Positions 55,371 to 63,151 of a stretch of 64,000 bases of DNA are shown here, one piece after another. The position numbers and the translations under genes are program-made. Within the stretch, counting starts at the first letter, position 1. The number at the start of each line of letters is the position of its first letter. Source of the DNA: Thermodesulfobacteriota bacterium (GTDB lineage: Bacteria > Desulfobacterota > Desulfobacteria > Desulfobacterales > Desulfosudaceae); contig JBFMDX010000005.1 in assembly GCA_040753795.1 (NCBI GenBank), positions 212,044 through 276,043 on the forward strand, given 5' to 3'. The notes below the pieces were generated by a model that was not told the DNA's origin, made no database searches, and saw only the letters and a program-made list of their open reading frames with translations.

Positions 55371-56132
55371 TTAAGCCAGCATGCCGCCATCGCAGGTAAT
55401 ACAACTGCCGGTGGTAAAAGACGACGCGTCCGAAACCAGGTACAGCACGGCCCCGGCCATTTCCTCCGGCTGGGCGATGCGGCCCATGGGAATGCCGCCG
55501 ACGGCATAATCCAGAATGGCCTTGTTGGCGATGATGGCTTCGCTGAACTTGGTGTCGGTCAGGCCCGGCAGGAGGGCGTTGACGCGGATGTTCTTGGCGG
55601 CCAGTTCCTTGGCAAAGGCCTTGGTCATGCCCACAACGCCGGCCTTGGTGATGGAATAAATGCCCTGCATGGGCGCCGGCCGCACGGCGTTGACCGACGA
55701 CACGTTAACGATGGAACCCGGTGTGCCGGTTTCGATCATCAGCCGGGCCGCGAACTGAATGATGAAAAACGGCCCCTTGAGATTGACGTCGTTGGTCTTG
55801 TCCCAGGCCCACTCCTCGGCGTTGAGCATTTCGCCAAAATAAGGGTTGGTGGCGGCGTTGTTGACCACAATATTCAGCTTACCGTATTTGTCTTTAATGT
55901 GCCGGAAAAGAGCATTGAGTTGTTCCATGTCGCCGACATGGCAGGCCAGGGCTTCGGCCTTACCGCCGGCGGCTTTAATCTTGTCCGCCACGTTATTCAA
56001 GGGATCGATCTTGCGGCCGGTCAGAATACACTGGGCGCCGTTGGCGGCCAGCGTCAGCGCGATGGACTCCCCTATCCCCCTGCTGGCGCCGGTGATCAGG
56101 GCCACCCTGTCCTTTAATGAAAAATCAACCAT
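55371..56132 (-). CDS. SDR-family oxidoreductase
   Basis: A 253-residue short-chain dehydrogenase (FabG-like). Cofactor motif TGASRGIG, NNAATNP, the Ser in VSSVNAVRPA and the YSITK catalytic Tyr/Lys are all present. The C-terminus CITCDGGML is standard. A strong aggaggtaacag site precedes it. It is 20 bases from the amidohydrolase and probably in the same unit as the acyl-CoA genes, so a 3-hydroxyacyl or alcohol substrate is plausible. Confidence 0.93.
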   Translation of the reverse strand: MVDFSLKDRVALITGASRGIGESIALTLAANGAQCILTGRKIDPLNNVADKIKAAGGKAEALACHVGDMEQLNALFRHIKDKYGKLNIVVNNAATNPYFGEMLNAEEWAWDKTNDVNLKGPFFIIQFAARLMIETGTPGSIVNVSSVNAVRPAPMQGIYSITKAGVVGMTKAFAKELAAKNIRVNALLPGLTDTKFSEAIIANKAILDYAVGGIPMGRIAQPEEMAGAVLYLVSDASSFTTGSCITCDGGMLA

Positions 56133-56152
56133 CTGTTACCTCCTGAATGAAA

Positions 56153-57022
56153 TTATATGTTCGCAAACGCCGCGAAGTTATCGCCCAGTATCTTCCGCCG
56201 GTCAGCGGCATCGGGCAGCAGCCGTTCAATTCTTTTCTTTATCCGGCACATGTCAAAAGTGCCCTGCTCATCATGAAAACCGAAGGGACAGTCGGTGCCA
56301 TAGCAGCACCGGTCCACGCCCAGGGCCCGGACCACATCCGCCAGGATCTTCTTGCCCACGTAACTGGTCTGGGACACGTCCACCAGAATGTTCCGGTTGC
56401 CCGCTATTTTCCGCCAGGTATCGGCATATTCGGGAAAGCCGGCGTGGGCCAGGATGAGTTTCAGGCCGGGCACCTGCGTCACCAGATCCTCGAACCGGCC
56501 GTGTTCACCGAACCCGACGTGAATCAGCAAGGGCCGGCCGTCGGCCGCGGCCGCCCGGGCCACCGGGACCAGGGCCTCCGGAGCGTAACGGTGCCAGAAG
56601 GGATGGGCCTTGACGCCGATGGCGCCGGGATGGTCCTTCCAGCGTTCGTATTCCCTGACCGGATCAACATTCCCCCGCGGGTTGACAAATATCCAGCCGA
56701 AAAAACGGTCCGGATGCCTGTCCACGGCCTCAAACACCAGGGCATTGTCCGGATCCTGATAAATGGAATAGGCGCCGGCCGGCAGCTTGATGTCGCCCTC
56801 CGGGGTAAAACGCGCCGCCATAAACCGGGCCGCCCAACGCAAGGACGCATGCGTCAGCAGAAAATGAAACAGCTTGATCAGCAGCGGACCGGTCTCCGGA
56901 ATGGGATCGCACATGGGCGCCATGAGGGCGGTCCTGTCGATCCCGCAGGCATCCATTTTTTTCAGCAGCAGATCAACGGGCAGCAGCCGCTCTTCCAGAT
57001 GGGCATGGCAATCGATGATCAT
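56153..57022 (-). CDS. Amidohydrolase-family (TIM-barrel) metal-dependent hydrolase
   Basis: A 289-residue amidohydrolase-2 type protein. The metal-binding HxH is in IIDCHAHLEER; later histidines are in GVKAHPFWHRY, LLIHVGFGEHG and LILAHAGFPEY. An Asp in YGTDCPFGFH completes the site. It acts on a small cyclic or carboxylate substrate, or as a decarboxylase. Its place between an SDR and the APH kinase suggests a role in the same catabolic route; the reaction is not determinable. Confidence 0.88.
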   Translation of the reverse strand: MIIDCHAHLEERLLPVDLLLKKMDACGIDRTALMAPMCDPIPETGPLLIKLFHFLLTHASLRWAARFMAARFTPEGDIKLPAGAYSIYQDPDNALVFEAVDRHPDRFFGWIFVNPRGNVDPVREYERWKDHPGAIGVKAHPFWHRYAPEALVPVARAAAADGRPLLIHVGFGEHGRFEDLVTQVPGLKLILAHAGFPEYADTWRKIAGNRNILVDVSQTSYVGKKILADVVRALGVDRCCYGTDCPFGFHDEQGTFDMCRIKKRIERLLPDAADRRKILGDNFAAFANI

Positions 57023-57068
57023 GGTTTCCCTCCTCCCGCATGGCTCACGTAAAAGGTGACGATAACAA

Positions 57069-57124
57069 GTAGCGGAAGTTCTTCAGCCTTCCATTTATCA
57101 TGGAGGGCTGAAGCCCTCCGCTAC
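57069..57124. repeat. GTAG-type palindrome
   Basis: GTAGCGGA at the left and TCCGCTAC at the right, with CTTCAGCC...GGCTGAAG and TCCAT/ATGGA in between. It shares GTAG ends with the palindromes at 55259 and 63102. Confidence 0.6.
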
Positions 57125-57164
57125 ATAGTGACGTCTTATCCTGTCAGGCTGACCATTCAGCATA

Positions 57165-57291
57165 TGATGGCGCGGTAAAAAGTTCAAGATCAAGGCGCGC
57201 AAATCCCGAGGAATGCAGTCACGCCTGTGGCGTGATGAAATTCCGAGGGATGAAGCGCAACGCCGATATTGAGCTTTCTACCGCGCCATCA
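57165..57291. repeat. Palindromic repeat family B, copy 2
   Basis: 127 bp. TGATGGCGCGGTA (57165-57177) is inverted perfectly at the right end. The central hairpin is TCACGCC-tgt-GGCGTGA. The minus-strand stop TGA of the APH gene (57289-57291) is the right terminal triplet. Arm bases differ from copy 3 but stay paired. Confidence 0.85.
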
Positions 57292-58356
57292 GAATTCCGG
57301 GTTTTGCATGGCCTTGAGGGCCGCCCTCTCCAGCACCTCCACCGCCGCGATGAGCAGGCCGAACCGCTCATCCTTGGTCTGGCCGTGATAAAAGCGGTAA
57401 TAGATCTGCTGGGCGATCACGGCCAGGCGGAAAAGGCCGAACACGAAATAGAAGTTGAAATTATCGACCTTGCGGCCGCTCCTGTCAAGATAAGCCGCCA
57501 CCACCTCCCGCCGGGTCATCATACCCGGCGCGGTTGTCGGCAGCATGCGAATCAGCTTCTGCTCCTCCAGGTCATCGGCCTGAACCCAGTATCCCAGGGA
57601 CGAGCCCAGGTCCATGAGGGGATCGCCCAGGGTGGCCATTTCCCAGTCAAAGACGCCAATGATCTCCAGAGGGTTGTCCGGGTTAAGCACCAGGTTGTCG
57701 AACTTGTAATCGTTATGAATGATGCAGGGGGTATCGATATCCGCCGGCATGTTGTCCGCCAGCCAGGCCATGACCTTCTCGTAATCCGGCGCGTCCGGAG
57801 TGCGGGCATCGCGATAGCGGCGGCTCCATCCTTCCACCTGCCGCCGGACATACCCTTCCGGCTTACCGAAATCCGCCAGGCCGATGGCCTGGTAATCAAC
57901 GGCATGTAAACGGCACAAAATATCGATCATGTTGTCGCACAGTTTGCGGACGGCCTCCGGCGCCATGTTCAGCTCGGCCGGAATGTTCTTGCGCAGCACG
58001 ATCCCCCGCACGCACTTCATGACGTAAAAATCGCACCCCAGGACCTCCGGATCGTCACAGAAGGCCAGCGCTTCCGGGCAAAAAGGAAAGACCGGATGAA
58101 GGGCCTTTAAGATCCGGTACTCCCGGGACATGTCGTGGGCGGTTTTCGCCTTGCGGCCAAAGGGCGGACGACGCAGCACCAGTTCGGTATCACCCACTTT
58201 CAGTAAATAGGTCAGGTTGGAAAACCCGCTGGGAAACTGCCTGACCGTCAACTCTCCCGACAGACCGGTGATGGTATCCTTTAAATAGGTTTCGACCTTT
58301 ATAATATCGAGGTCTTCACCCTCCCTTACCGTTTTCGGCTGATCGATGACACTCAT
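57289..58356 (-). CDS. APH-family kinase of acyl-CoA metabolism (ACAD10/LvaA-like)
   Basis: A 355-residue phosphotransferase with the aminoglycoside-kinase fold. The catalytic loop is CIIHNDYKFDNLV and the Mg site is GVFDWEMATLGDP. Relatives with a nearby acyl-CoA dehydrogenase phosphorylate the 4-hydroxyl of 4-hydroxyacyl-CoA (LvaA in Pseudomonas; the N-terminal half of ACAD10/11). Here the partner ACAD is encoded two genes upstream, with TetR between. The normal short C-terminus ends in the family B repeat. Antibiotic resistance is not suggested by context. Confidence 0.85.
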   Translation of the reverse strand: MSVIDQPKTVREGEDLDIIKVETYLKDTITGLSGELTVRQFPSGFSNLTYLLKVGDTELVLRRPPFGRKAKTAHDMSREYRILKALHPVFPFCPEALAFCDDPEVLGCDFYVMKCVRGIVLRKNIPAELNMAPEAVRKLCDNMIDILCRLHAVDYQAIGLADFGKPEGYVRRQVEGWSRRYRDARTPDAPDYEKVMAWLADNMPADIDTPCIIHNDYKFDNLVLNPDNPLEIIGVFDWEMATLGDPLMDLGSSLGYWVQADDLEEQKLIRMLPTTAPGMMTRREVVAAYLDRSGRKVDNFNFYFVFGLFRLAVIAQQIYYRFYHGQTKDERFGLLIAAVEVLERAALKAMQNPEF

Positions 58357-58368
58357 CGTCTCCCCTCA

Positions 58369-58417
58369 CTTAATAACTTAACCACTTAAAACTTAATCAC
58401 TTAAAACTTAATCACTT
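58369..58417. repeat. AT-rich tandem repeat, about 15-bp unit
   Basis: Units AAACTTAATCACTTA and close variants repeat about three times between the APH and TetR genes. The minus-strand TGA stop of the TetR gene (58412-58414) lies within the last unit. Confidence 0.6.
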
Positions 58418-59101
58418 TATAACTACCCCCAACGCCCGTTCGACGAATTTGACGACAAAATCCGCATACTCATCCACGCTGATTTTTCTTTTCGTATATT
58501 TCCACCGTTTCAGGTACCAGTCCTGAAGCAGGGTCTTGATCAGCGACGCCGCCAGCAAGGTGTTGCCGGTGGTAAACCGTCCGGCTGTCACGCCCGCGGC
58601 CAGGATATCGGCAAAGACCTTTTCCGTATACAATTCGCTGGCGATCACCTTCTTCTGCTCCTCTTTGTTCAAATTTTTGGCTTCCATGAAGAAGAAGTAG
58701 AACCAGGGCTGCATGGCTTCGCTCAGATACAGATGAGTACGGATGGCGATGTCGAGCTTTTCCACGGGTTCGGTCTTTTTGCCGATTTCCTCTTCCAGGA
58801 GTTTTCCGGTAATCCGATAGCCCTGCTCCTGGATAACGGCCAGGAGCTGTTCCTTATTGGAAAAATAGGAATAGAGCGCGCCCAGACTTAAATTGGTTTC
58901 ACGGGCCAGCTCCCGAAGGCTCATGGAGTGGAACCCCTTTTTGTTGCTCAGGCTCAGGGTGGCGTTATAGATATTGACCAGATTCTTCACCACCACCGCC
59001 TCTTTTTTCACTTTGATGGCGGCACGATTCTCGCGGAAGATATCCCGGCAGATATCCTCCATGGAAAGCATGACCTTGTCTTTAAAGTCGGCGTACGTCA
59101 T
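58412..59101 (-). CDS. TetR-family transcriptional regulator
   Basis: A 229-residue regulator. The helix-turn-helix, roughly residues 45-95, is ATLSLSNKKGFHSMSLRELA...LSLGALYSYFSNKEQLLAV. The ligand domain is hydrophobic and helical (EAMQPWFYFFFMEAKNLNKE). It is 9 bases from the acyl-CoA dehydrogenase stop and co-transcribed with the pair ACAD/APH; such regulators commonly respond to acyl-CoA. Candidate operators are the palindromes at 61263-61276 and 60335-60346. Confidence 0.93.
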   Translation of the reverse strand: MTYADFKDKVMLSMEDICRDIFRENRAAIKVKKEAVVVKNLVNIYNATLSLSNKKGFHSMSLRELARETNLSLGALYSYFSNKEQLLAVIQEQGYRITGKLLEEEIGKKTEPVEKLDIAIRTHLYLSEAMQPWFYFFFMEAKNLNKEEQKKVIASELYTEKVFADILAAGVTAGRFTTGNTLLAASLIKTLLQDWYLKRWKYTKRKISVDEYADFVVKFVERALGVVIK

Positions 59102-59110
59102 TTTAGTCTG

Positions 59111-60310
59111 CTACTTACCCTGGTAACTTTTCAGGATCCGCTTGGACACGGACATTTTGTGGACTTCATCGGCGCCGTCGTAGATCCGGGCGGCCCGCTC
59201 ATGACGGTAGAAGAACGCCAAAATGGTGTCATCGGTCATGCCCAGCCCGCCGTGCACCTGCAGGGCCCGGTCGATCACCCGCAGCATGGTGTTGGCCACG
59301 TAAAACTTGATAAAAGAGACGTCGTCGCGGGCCTCTTTCTGGCCGTAGCGGTCGATTTTCCAGGCGGCGTGCAGGGTCATCAGCCGGGCCGCCTGCATCT
59401 CCGCGGCTGAATCGGCCACCCATTGACGGACGATCTGGCGCGTGGCCAGTGTCTGGCCGTCGGGCAGGATCAGCCGCTGGTTGGCCCGGCGGCACATCAT
59501 GTCAAAGCAGCGTTTGCTGATGCCCAGCCAGCGCATGCAGTGATGGATCCGGCCGGGGCCCAGCCGTTCCTGGGCGATGACGAACCCGTGGCCTTCCGGC
59601 CCCAGCAGGTTCTTCCGCGGCACCCGGCAGGATTGATAGAGAATTTCGCCGTGGCTGGCGTAGTCGCTGCCCTTCTCGCCCATGACCGGCAGGTTGCGGA
59701 CCAGGTTGAAGCCGGGAGTGTCCGTGGGCACGATGATCATGCTGGCCCGCAGATATACCGGTGCTTCCGGGTTGGTGACGGCCATGACGATGGCAAACTT
59801 GGCGCCATCAGCGGCGGTGGTGTACCATTTATGACCGTTGATGACATAGTCGTCCCCGTCCTTGACGGCGGTGGTATCCAGCATGACCGGATTGGAGCCG
59901 GGCAGGTCCACTTCGGTCATGGAAAAGCAACTGCGGATCTTTCCCTCGACCAGGGGCTTGAGATACTGTTCCTTCTGCTCCGGCGTACCGTGCAGATGAA
60001 GGATCTCGATGTTGCCGGCGTCCGGCGCCTGGCAGCCGAAAACATAATGGCCCAGCGGGCAGCCGCCCAGGGCTTCGGACACCAGGCCGTGATCCACCAG
60101 GGAAAGGCCCATGCCGCCCAGTTCCGTCGGGATCTGCGGACCCCACAGTTCCATCTTCTTGACCATCGCCCGTTTTTCCGCCAGCACCGGCACCATTTCC
60201 TTGAAATCATGGGTCACGAACTCCGCTTCCAGGGGCATCAGCTCCTTTTCCACGAACTCGTGAATCATCTCCAGAATGGTCTTCATCTTATCCGATATTT
60301 CAAAATCCAT
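59111..60310 (-). CDS. Acyl-CoA dehydrogenase, ACAD10/11-LvaC-like
   Basis: A 399-residue flavoenzyme of the acyl-CoA dehydrogenase family. The FAD/ETF-related segments RSCFSMTEVDLPGSNPVML, GLGMTDDTILAFFYRHERAAR and IYDGADEVHKMSVSKRIL are typical. The DEVH terminus and RIHHCMRWLG match the ACAD11 class. Partnered with the APH kinase, it may dehydrate a 4-phosphoacyl-CoA rather than oxidise; EtfBA is also encoded nearby. Start behind gggaggaaaac. Confidence 0.9.
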   Translation of the reverse strand: MDFEISDKMKTILEMIHEFVEKELMPLEAEFVTHDFKEMVPVLAEKRAMVKKMELWGPQIPTELGGMGLSLVDHGLVSEALGGCPLGHYVFGCQAPDAGNIEILHLHGTPEQKEQYLKPLVEGKIRSCFSMTEVDLPGSNPVMLDTTAVKDGDDYVINGHKWYTTAADGAKFAIVMAVTNPEAPVYLRASMIIVPTDTPGFNLVRNLPVMGEKGSDYASHGEILYQSCRVPRKNLLGPEGHGFVIAQERLGPGRIHHCMRWLGISKRCFDMMCRRANQRLILPDGQTLATRQIVRQWVADSAAEMQAARLMTLHAAWKIDRYGQKEARDDVSFIKFYVANTMLRVIDRALQVHGGLGMTDDTILAFFYRHERAARIYDGADEVHKMSVSKRILKSYQGK

Positions 60311-60334
60311 GTTTTCCTCCCAAATTGATTATTC

Positions 60335-60346
60335 GTTATTAATAAC
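60335..60346. promoter_or_regulatory. 12-bp palindrome upstream of the acyl-CoA dehydrogenase
   Basis: GTTATTAATAAC, perfect, 25 bases before the start codon at 60310. A possible operator; it is not the same sequence as 61263-61276. Confidence 0.4.
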
Positions 60347-60371
60347 AAACACCTGACAAATAGCGTGATCC

Positions 60372-60497
60372 TGATGGCTTTGTTAAAAGTTCAAGATCAA
60401 GGCGCGCAAATCCCGAGGGGCGGAACGTACTTTTTCGTACGTGAGCACCCGAGGGATGCAGCGCAACGCAGATATTGAGCTTTTAACGAAGCCATCA
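60372..60497. repeat. Palindromic repeat family B, copy 3
   Basis: 126 bp. TGATGGCTT...AAAAG (60372-60389) is inverted at the right end; the central hairpin is ACGTAC-TTTTTC-GTACGT. The minus-strand TGA of the histidine phosphatase gene (60495-60497) is the right terminal triplet. Confidence 0.85.
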
Positions 60498-61205
60498 CCG
60501 ATACGTAACGAGATTCTCCTTCTCCGGATGAGCCAGCCAGTCGTGCTCGTTGAACGACGCCAGCATCATCGCCTCAGGCGTGCATTTAAAACGGGTCATG
60601 GAGCAGTTGATCACCTGCCAGTTCACCCGCATGGTCATCTCTCCGGAAAGGGCCAGGGCCCGCTGCACAGCCACCGCCGTCGGCCCGCCGGACGTGAACA
60701 CGCCCACCTGCCGGCCGCGCCCGTCCTGGTCCAGGATCTTGTCGATGCCCCGGTTGACCCGGGAAGAGAATTCATCCCATGACATCAGGTCGGCCGCTGA
60801 ATATTCGCCCCTGACCCAGCGCAGGGCCGCCTCTTCGAACACGCGCTGGAAGGCCCGTCCGTCGATGAACATGGCGGCCACATCATTATTATAGGATTCG
60901 CTCTCCGCGGCCAGGACCGGAACCAGCGTTCGCAGCACGCCGCCGAAATCATACTCCGCCAGTTCCGGCATCTCCGTGACGGTAAAATGATTGATGCCGG
61001 CCAGCCGGCACCTTGACAGATAGGGTTCGGCGGTCTGGCGGTGACGGACCTGGGGCCCGATATAGACCGTGTCAAAAACAATTTTTCTTTCCAGCAGGTG
61101 ATCCGCCAGCCGGCCGGCCTGGATCATCCCCTGTTCGGAAAGCTGGTCGTAGTTCTCCTTTCCAAAGGATGCCTGGCCGTGACGGATGAAGTAGATCGTG
61201 CTCAT
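60495..61205 (-). CDS. Histidine phosphatase family protein
   Basis: A 236-residue phosphoglycerate-mutase-like phosphatase. RHG motif IYFIRHGQASFG with catalytic His9, and second His probably replaced or moved in VFTSGGPTAVAVQRA (a His is absent from this strand). That loss is unusual but known in some of this family's members. It has a near-consensus promoter (61226-61253). Its place with acyl-CoA genes is common, though the substrate is unknown. Confidence 0.88.
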   Translation of the reverse strand: MSTIYFIRHGQASFGKENYDQLSEQGMIQAGRLADHLLERKIVFDTVYIGPQVRHRQTAEPYLSRCRLAGINHFTVTEMPELAEYDFGGVLRTLVPVLAAESESYNNDVAAMFIDGRAFQRVFEEAALRWVRGEYSAADLMSWDEFSSRVNRGIDKILDQDGRGRQVGVFTSGGPTAVAVQRALALSGEMTMRVNWQVINCSMTRFKCTPEAMMLASFNEHDWLAHPEKENLVTYR

Positions 61206-61225
61206 ACGGTTTCCTGTTTTTATTC

Positions 61226-61253
61226 ATCATAGGCCGATAATTTGCGTTGTCAA
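61226..61253 (-). promoter_or_regulatory. Sigma70-like promoter of the histidine phosphatase gene
   Basis: On the minus strand TTGACA (61253-61248), spacer of 16, TATGAT (61231-61226). The start codon is at 61205. Confidence 0.7.
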
Positions 61254-61262
61254 TAAAAATCT

Positions 61263-61276
61263 AACGAACGTTCGTT
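61263..61276. promoter_or_regulatory. Candidate TetR operator between divergent promoters
   Basis: Perfect 14-bp palindrome AACGAACGTTCGTT, 9 bases from one -35 box and 6 from the other. Typical of TetR-family sites in shape and length; the adjacent acyl-CoA TetR gene is the obvious candidate. Confidence 0.55.
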
Positions 61277-61282
61277 TTTTTG

Positions 61283-61311
61283 TTGTAACCGTCAGCTCCT
61301 TGCGGTAATAT
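61283..61311 (+). promoter_or_regulatory. Sigma70-like promoter of etfBA
   Basis: TTGTAA (61283-61288), spacer 17, TAATAT (61306-61311). The etfB start is 25 bases further on, after gaaagagaaaatgcc. Confidence 0.6.
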
Positions 61312-61335
61312 GAACAAAACGAAAGAGAAAATGCC

Positions 61336-62112
61336 ATGAAACTTCTTGTTTGCGTCAAGCACGTCATTGATATCGAGCAGCAGATCGACATCCGCAATGA
61401 CCGCCTGTGGATCGCGGAGAACGAAGACACCCGTTTTCACATGAACTATTTTGACGAATTTGCCGTGGAAGAAGCCGTCCGGATCAAAGAACGGTTTACG
61501 GGCGTTACCATTGACGTCCTGACCCTGGGGCCAGGCAGCGCGGAAGTCACCCTGCGACGGGCCATGGCCCTGGGCGCGGACCATGCCATTCATATTCTGA
61601 GCCCTGAGAACGGCTTTGTGCCGGCCGAGGAAACGGCTTTTCATATCGCGGAATTTGTCAAAACCGAAGCTTATGATTTGATTCTCTTCGGGGTCATGTC
61701 CGAAGACAGCATGCAGAGCCTGACCGGGCCCATGACCGCGGCCATGTGCGGCCTGCCCTGCGCGGCCGCGGTGGTCGACCTGACGATGGCTCCGGAAACC
61801 CGGAGCCTGACCGCGGTCTGCGAACTGGCCGGCGGCCTGCGCGAAACCGTGCGCCTGCCGCTGCCGGCGGTTATCACCACGCAGTCGGGCATCAACCAGC
61901 CCCGGTACGCCTCCCTGTCCAACCGCCTGCGGGCCAAGTCACAGGCCATCCGGACGATCGTTCCGGAATCAACGAAACTGCCGAAACCGCGGCAGCACCC
62001 CCTGTCCGTCTTCCTGCCCGCTAAAACCGGGGCCGGTGAGTTCATTCAGGGGACCATCGAGGAAAAAGCCCGCACCCTGATTGACCTGCTGCATCAGAAA
62101 TCGCTGATATGA
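61336..62112 (+). CDS. etfB: Electron transfer flavoprotein, beta subunit
   Basis: Small ETF subunit, 258 residues. Starts MKLLVCVKHVIDIEQQIDI; the AMP-binding segment is LGPGSAEVTLRRAMALGADH, and the partner-recognition loop near residues 185-205 (PAVITTQSGINQPRYASLSN) is visible. Partners EtfA, encoded 11 bases downstream. Carries electrons from acyl-CoA dehydrogenases toward the membrane quinone pool or ferredoxin. Confidence 0.95.
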   Translation: MKLLVCVKHVIDIEQQIDIRNDRLWIAENEDTRFHMNYFDEFAVEEAVRIKERFTGVTIDVLTLGPGSAEVTLRRAMALGADHAIHILSPENGFVPAEETAFHIAEFVKTEAYDLILFGVMSEDSMQSLTGPMTAAMCGLPCAAAVVDLTMAPETRSLTAVCELAGGLRETVRLPLPAVITTQSGINQPRYASLSNRLRAKSQAIRTIVPESTKLPKPRQHPLSVFLPAKTGAGEFIQGTIEEKARTLIDLLHQKSLI

Positions 62113-62123
62113 AAGGATGACCG

Positions 62124-63104
62124 ATGAAAAACAATATCCTGCTGGTAGCGGAAACAATCGACAACCAGGTAGCGCCGGTCAGCGCCGAGCTGTCCGGCCT
62201 GGCCGCCCGCCTGTCGGCCATTACCGGCGGCCGGGCGAATTTTCTGATTGCCGGCAGCGATATCGTCGGACCGGCCGGGGAGTTCGCGGCCAAGACCGGC
62301 CGGCCGGCGCTTGTGATTCAGCACCCGTCGCTGTGCTATCCCAACCCGGAGCTGCTGGCCGACGTCGTGTCCGATCTGGCCGCCCGGCAGTCCTTTCATT
62401 ATATCTGTTTCCCGCACACGGCTACCGGATGTCAGGCCGCGGCCAGAGCCGCGGTTAAAACCAACGCCGTCTGCGTTTCGGGGATCAGCGACCTGCGAGC
62501 GGACGAGGATGACATCATCTTTCAGCGGTCCCTGTTCAACGGCAAACTGGCCATGGACATCAGGGCGACCGACGGACCGGTGGTACTGACCGCCCTGCCC
62601 GGCGCTTTTTCTAAATCGCCGGACGACCCGGGCCTGACGGCCGATCCGGAAATAATTGTCCGGTCCGTGGAGAACACCGCCGTTGCTTATCAACCCCTGA
62701 CCATTACCGCCGCCGATGACACGGACGCGGGCATCGACAGGGCGGACATCATCATCGCCGCCGGTCGCGGCATCGGCGACCGGGAAAACCTGGAACTGGT
62801 CCACCGCCTGGCCCGGCTCTTTCCCAACGCCGCGGTGGCGGCCTCGCGGCCCCTGTGCGACCTCAAATGGCTGCCCTACTCCCGCCAGGTCGGCGCCACC
62901 GGCAAAACCGTTGCCCCCAAACTTTATCTCGCCTGCGGCATTTCCGGCGCCCAGCAGCATGTTTACGGCATGAAAGACTCCCAGTGGATCGCGGCCATCA
63001 ACACCGACCCCAACGCCGCCATCTTTTCCGTGGCCGACTACTGCGTGGTGGAAGATGTCACGACCTTCCTGCCGGTCCTGGCGGATATGTACGAAAATCG
63101 ATAG
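62124..63104 (+). CDS. etfA: Electron transfer flavoprotein, alpha subunit
   Basis: Large ETF subunit, 326 residues. The C-terminal FAD-binding motif is recognisable: YSRQVGATGKTVAPKLYLAC, GISGAQQHVYGMKDSQWI, AAINTDPNAAIFSVADYCVV. The N-terminal half carries the usual alpha/beta domain. Start behind atgaaaggatgaccg. Stop TAG (63102-63104) lies at the edge of a perfect 26-bp palindrome. Confidence 0.95.
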   Translation: MKNNILLVAETIDNQVAPVSAELSGLAARLSAITGGRANFLIAGSDIVGPAGEFAAKTGRPALVIQHPSLCYPNPELLADVVSDLAARQSFHYICFPHTATGCQAAARAAVKTNAVCVSGISDLRADEDDIIFQRSLFNGKLAMDIRATDGPVVLTALPGAFSKSPDDPGLTADPEIIVRSVENTAVAYQPLTITAADDTDAGIDRADIIIAAGRGIGDRENLELVHRLARLFPNAAVAASRPLCDLKWLPYSRQVGATGKTVAPKLYLACGISGAQQHVYGMKDSQWIAAINTDPNAAIFSVADYCVVEDVTTFLPVLADMYENR

Positions 63105-63127
63105 AGACAAGGCATGCCTTGTCTCTA
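63102..63127. repeat. Perfect 26-bp palindrome on the etfA stop codon
   Basis: TAGAGACAAGGCA at 63102-63114 is followed by its exact reverse complement. It includes the etfA stop. No T run follows, so it is not a classical terminator, though it could protect the 3' end. The minus-strand end reads GTAGAG. Confidence 0.75.
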
Positions 63128-63151
63128 CGTTACCTTTATCACCACCGTTCC

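Noticed and set aside
57289..58356. Aminoglycoside resistance gene
   Set aside because: The APH fold is present, but operon context with an acyl-CoA dehydrogenase points to metabolism.
57069..60497. CRISPR array
   Set aside because: The repeated palindromes are few, far apart and lack regular spacers and cas genes.
63102..63127. Rho-independent terminator of etfA
   Set aside because: Perfect stem but followed by TACGTTACC instead of a T tract, so it is listed as a palindromic repeat.
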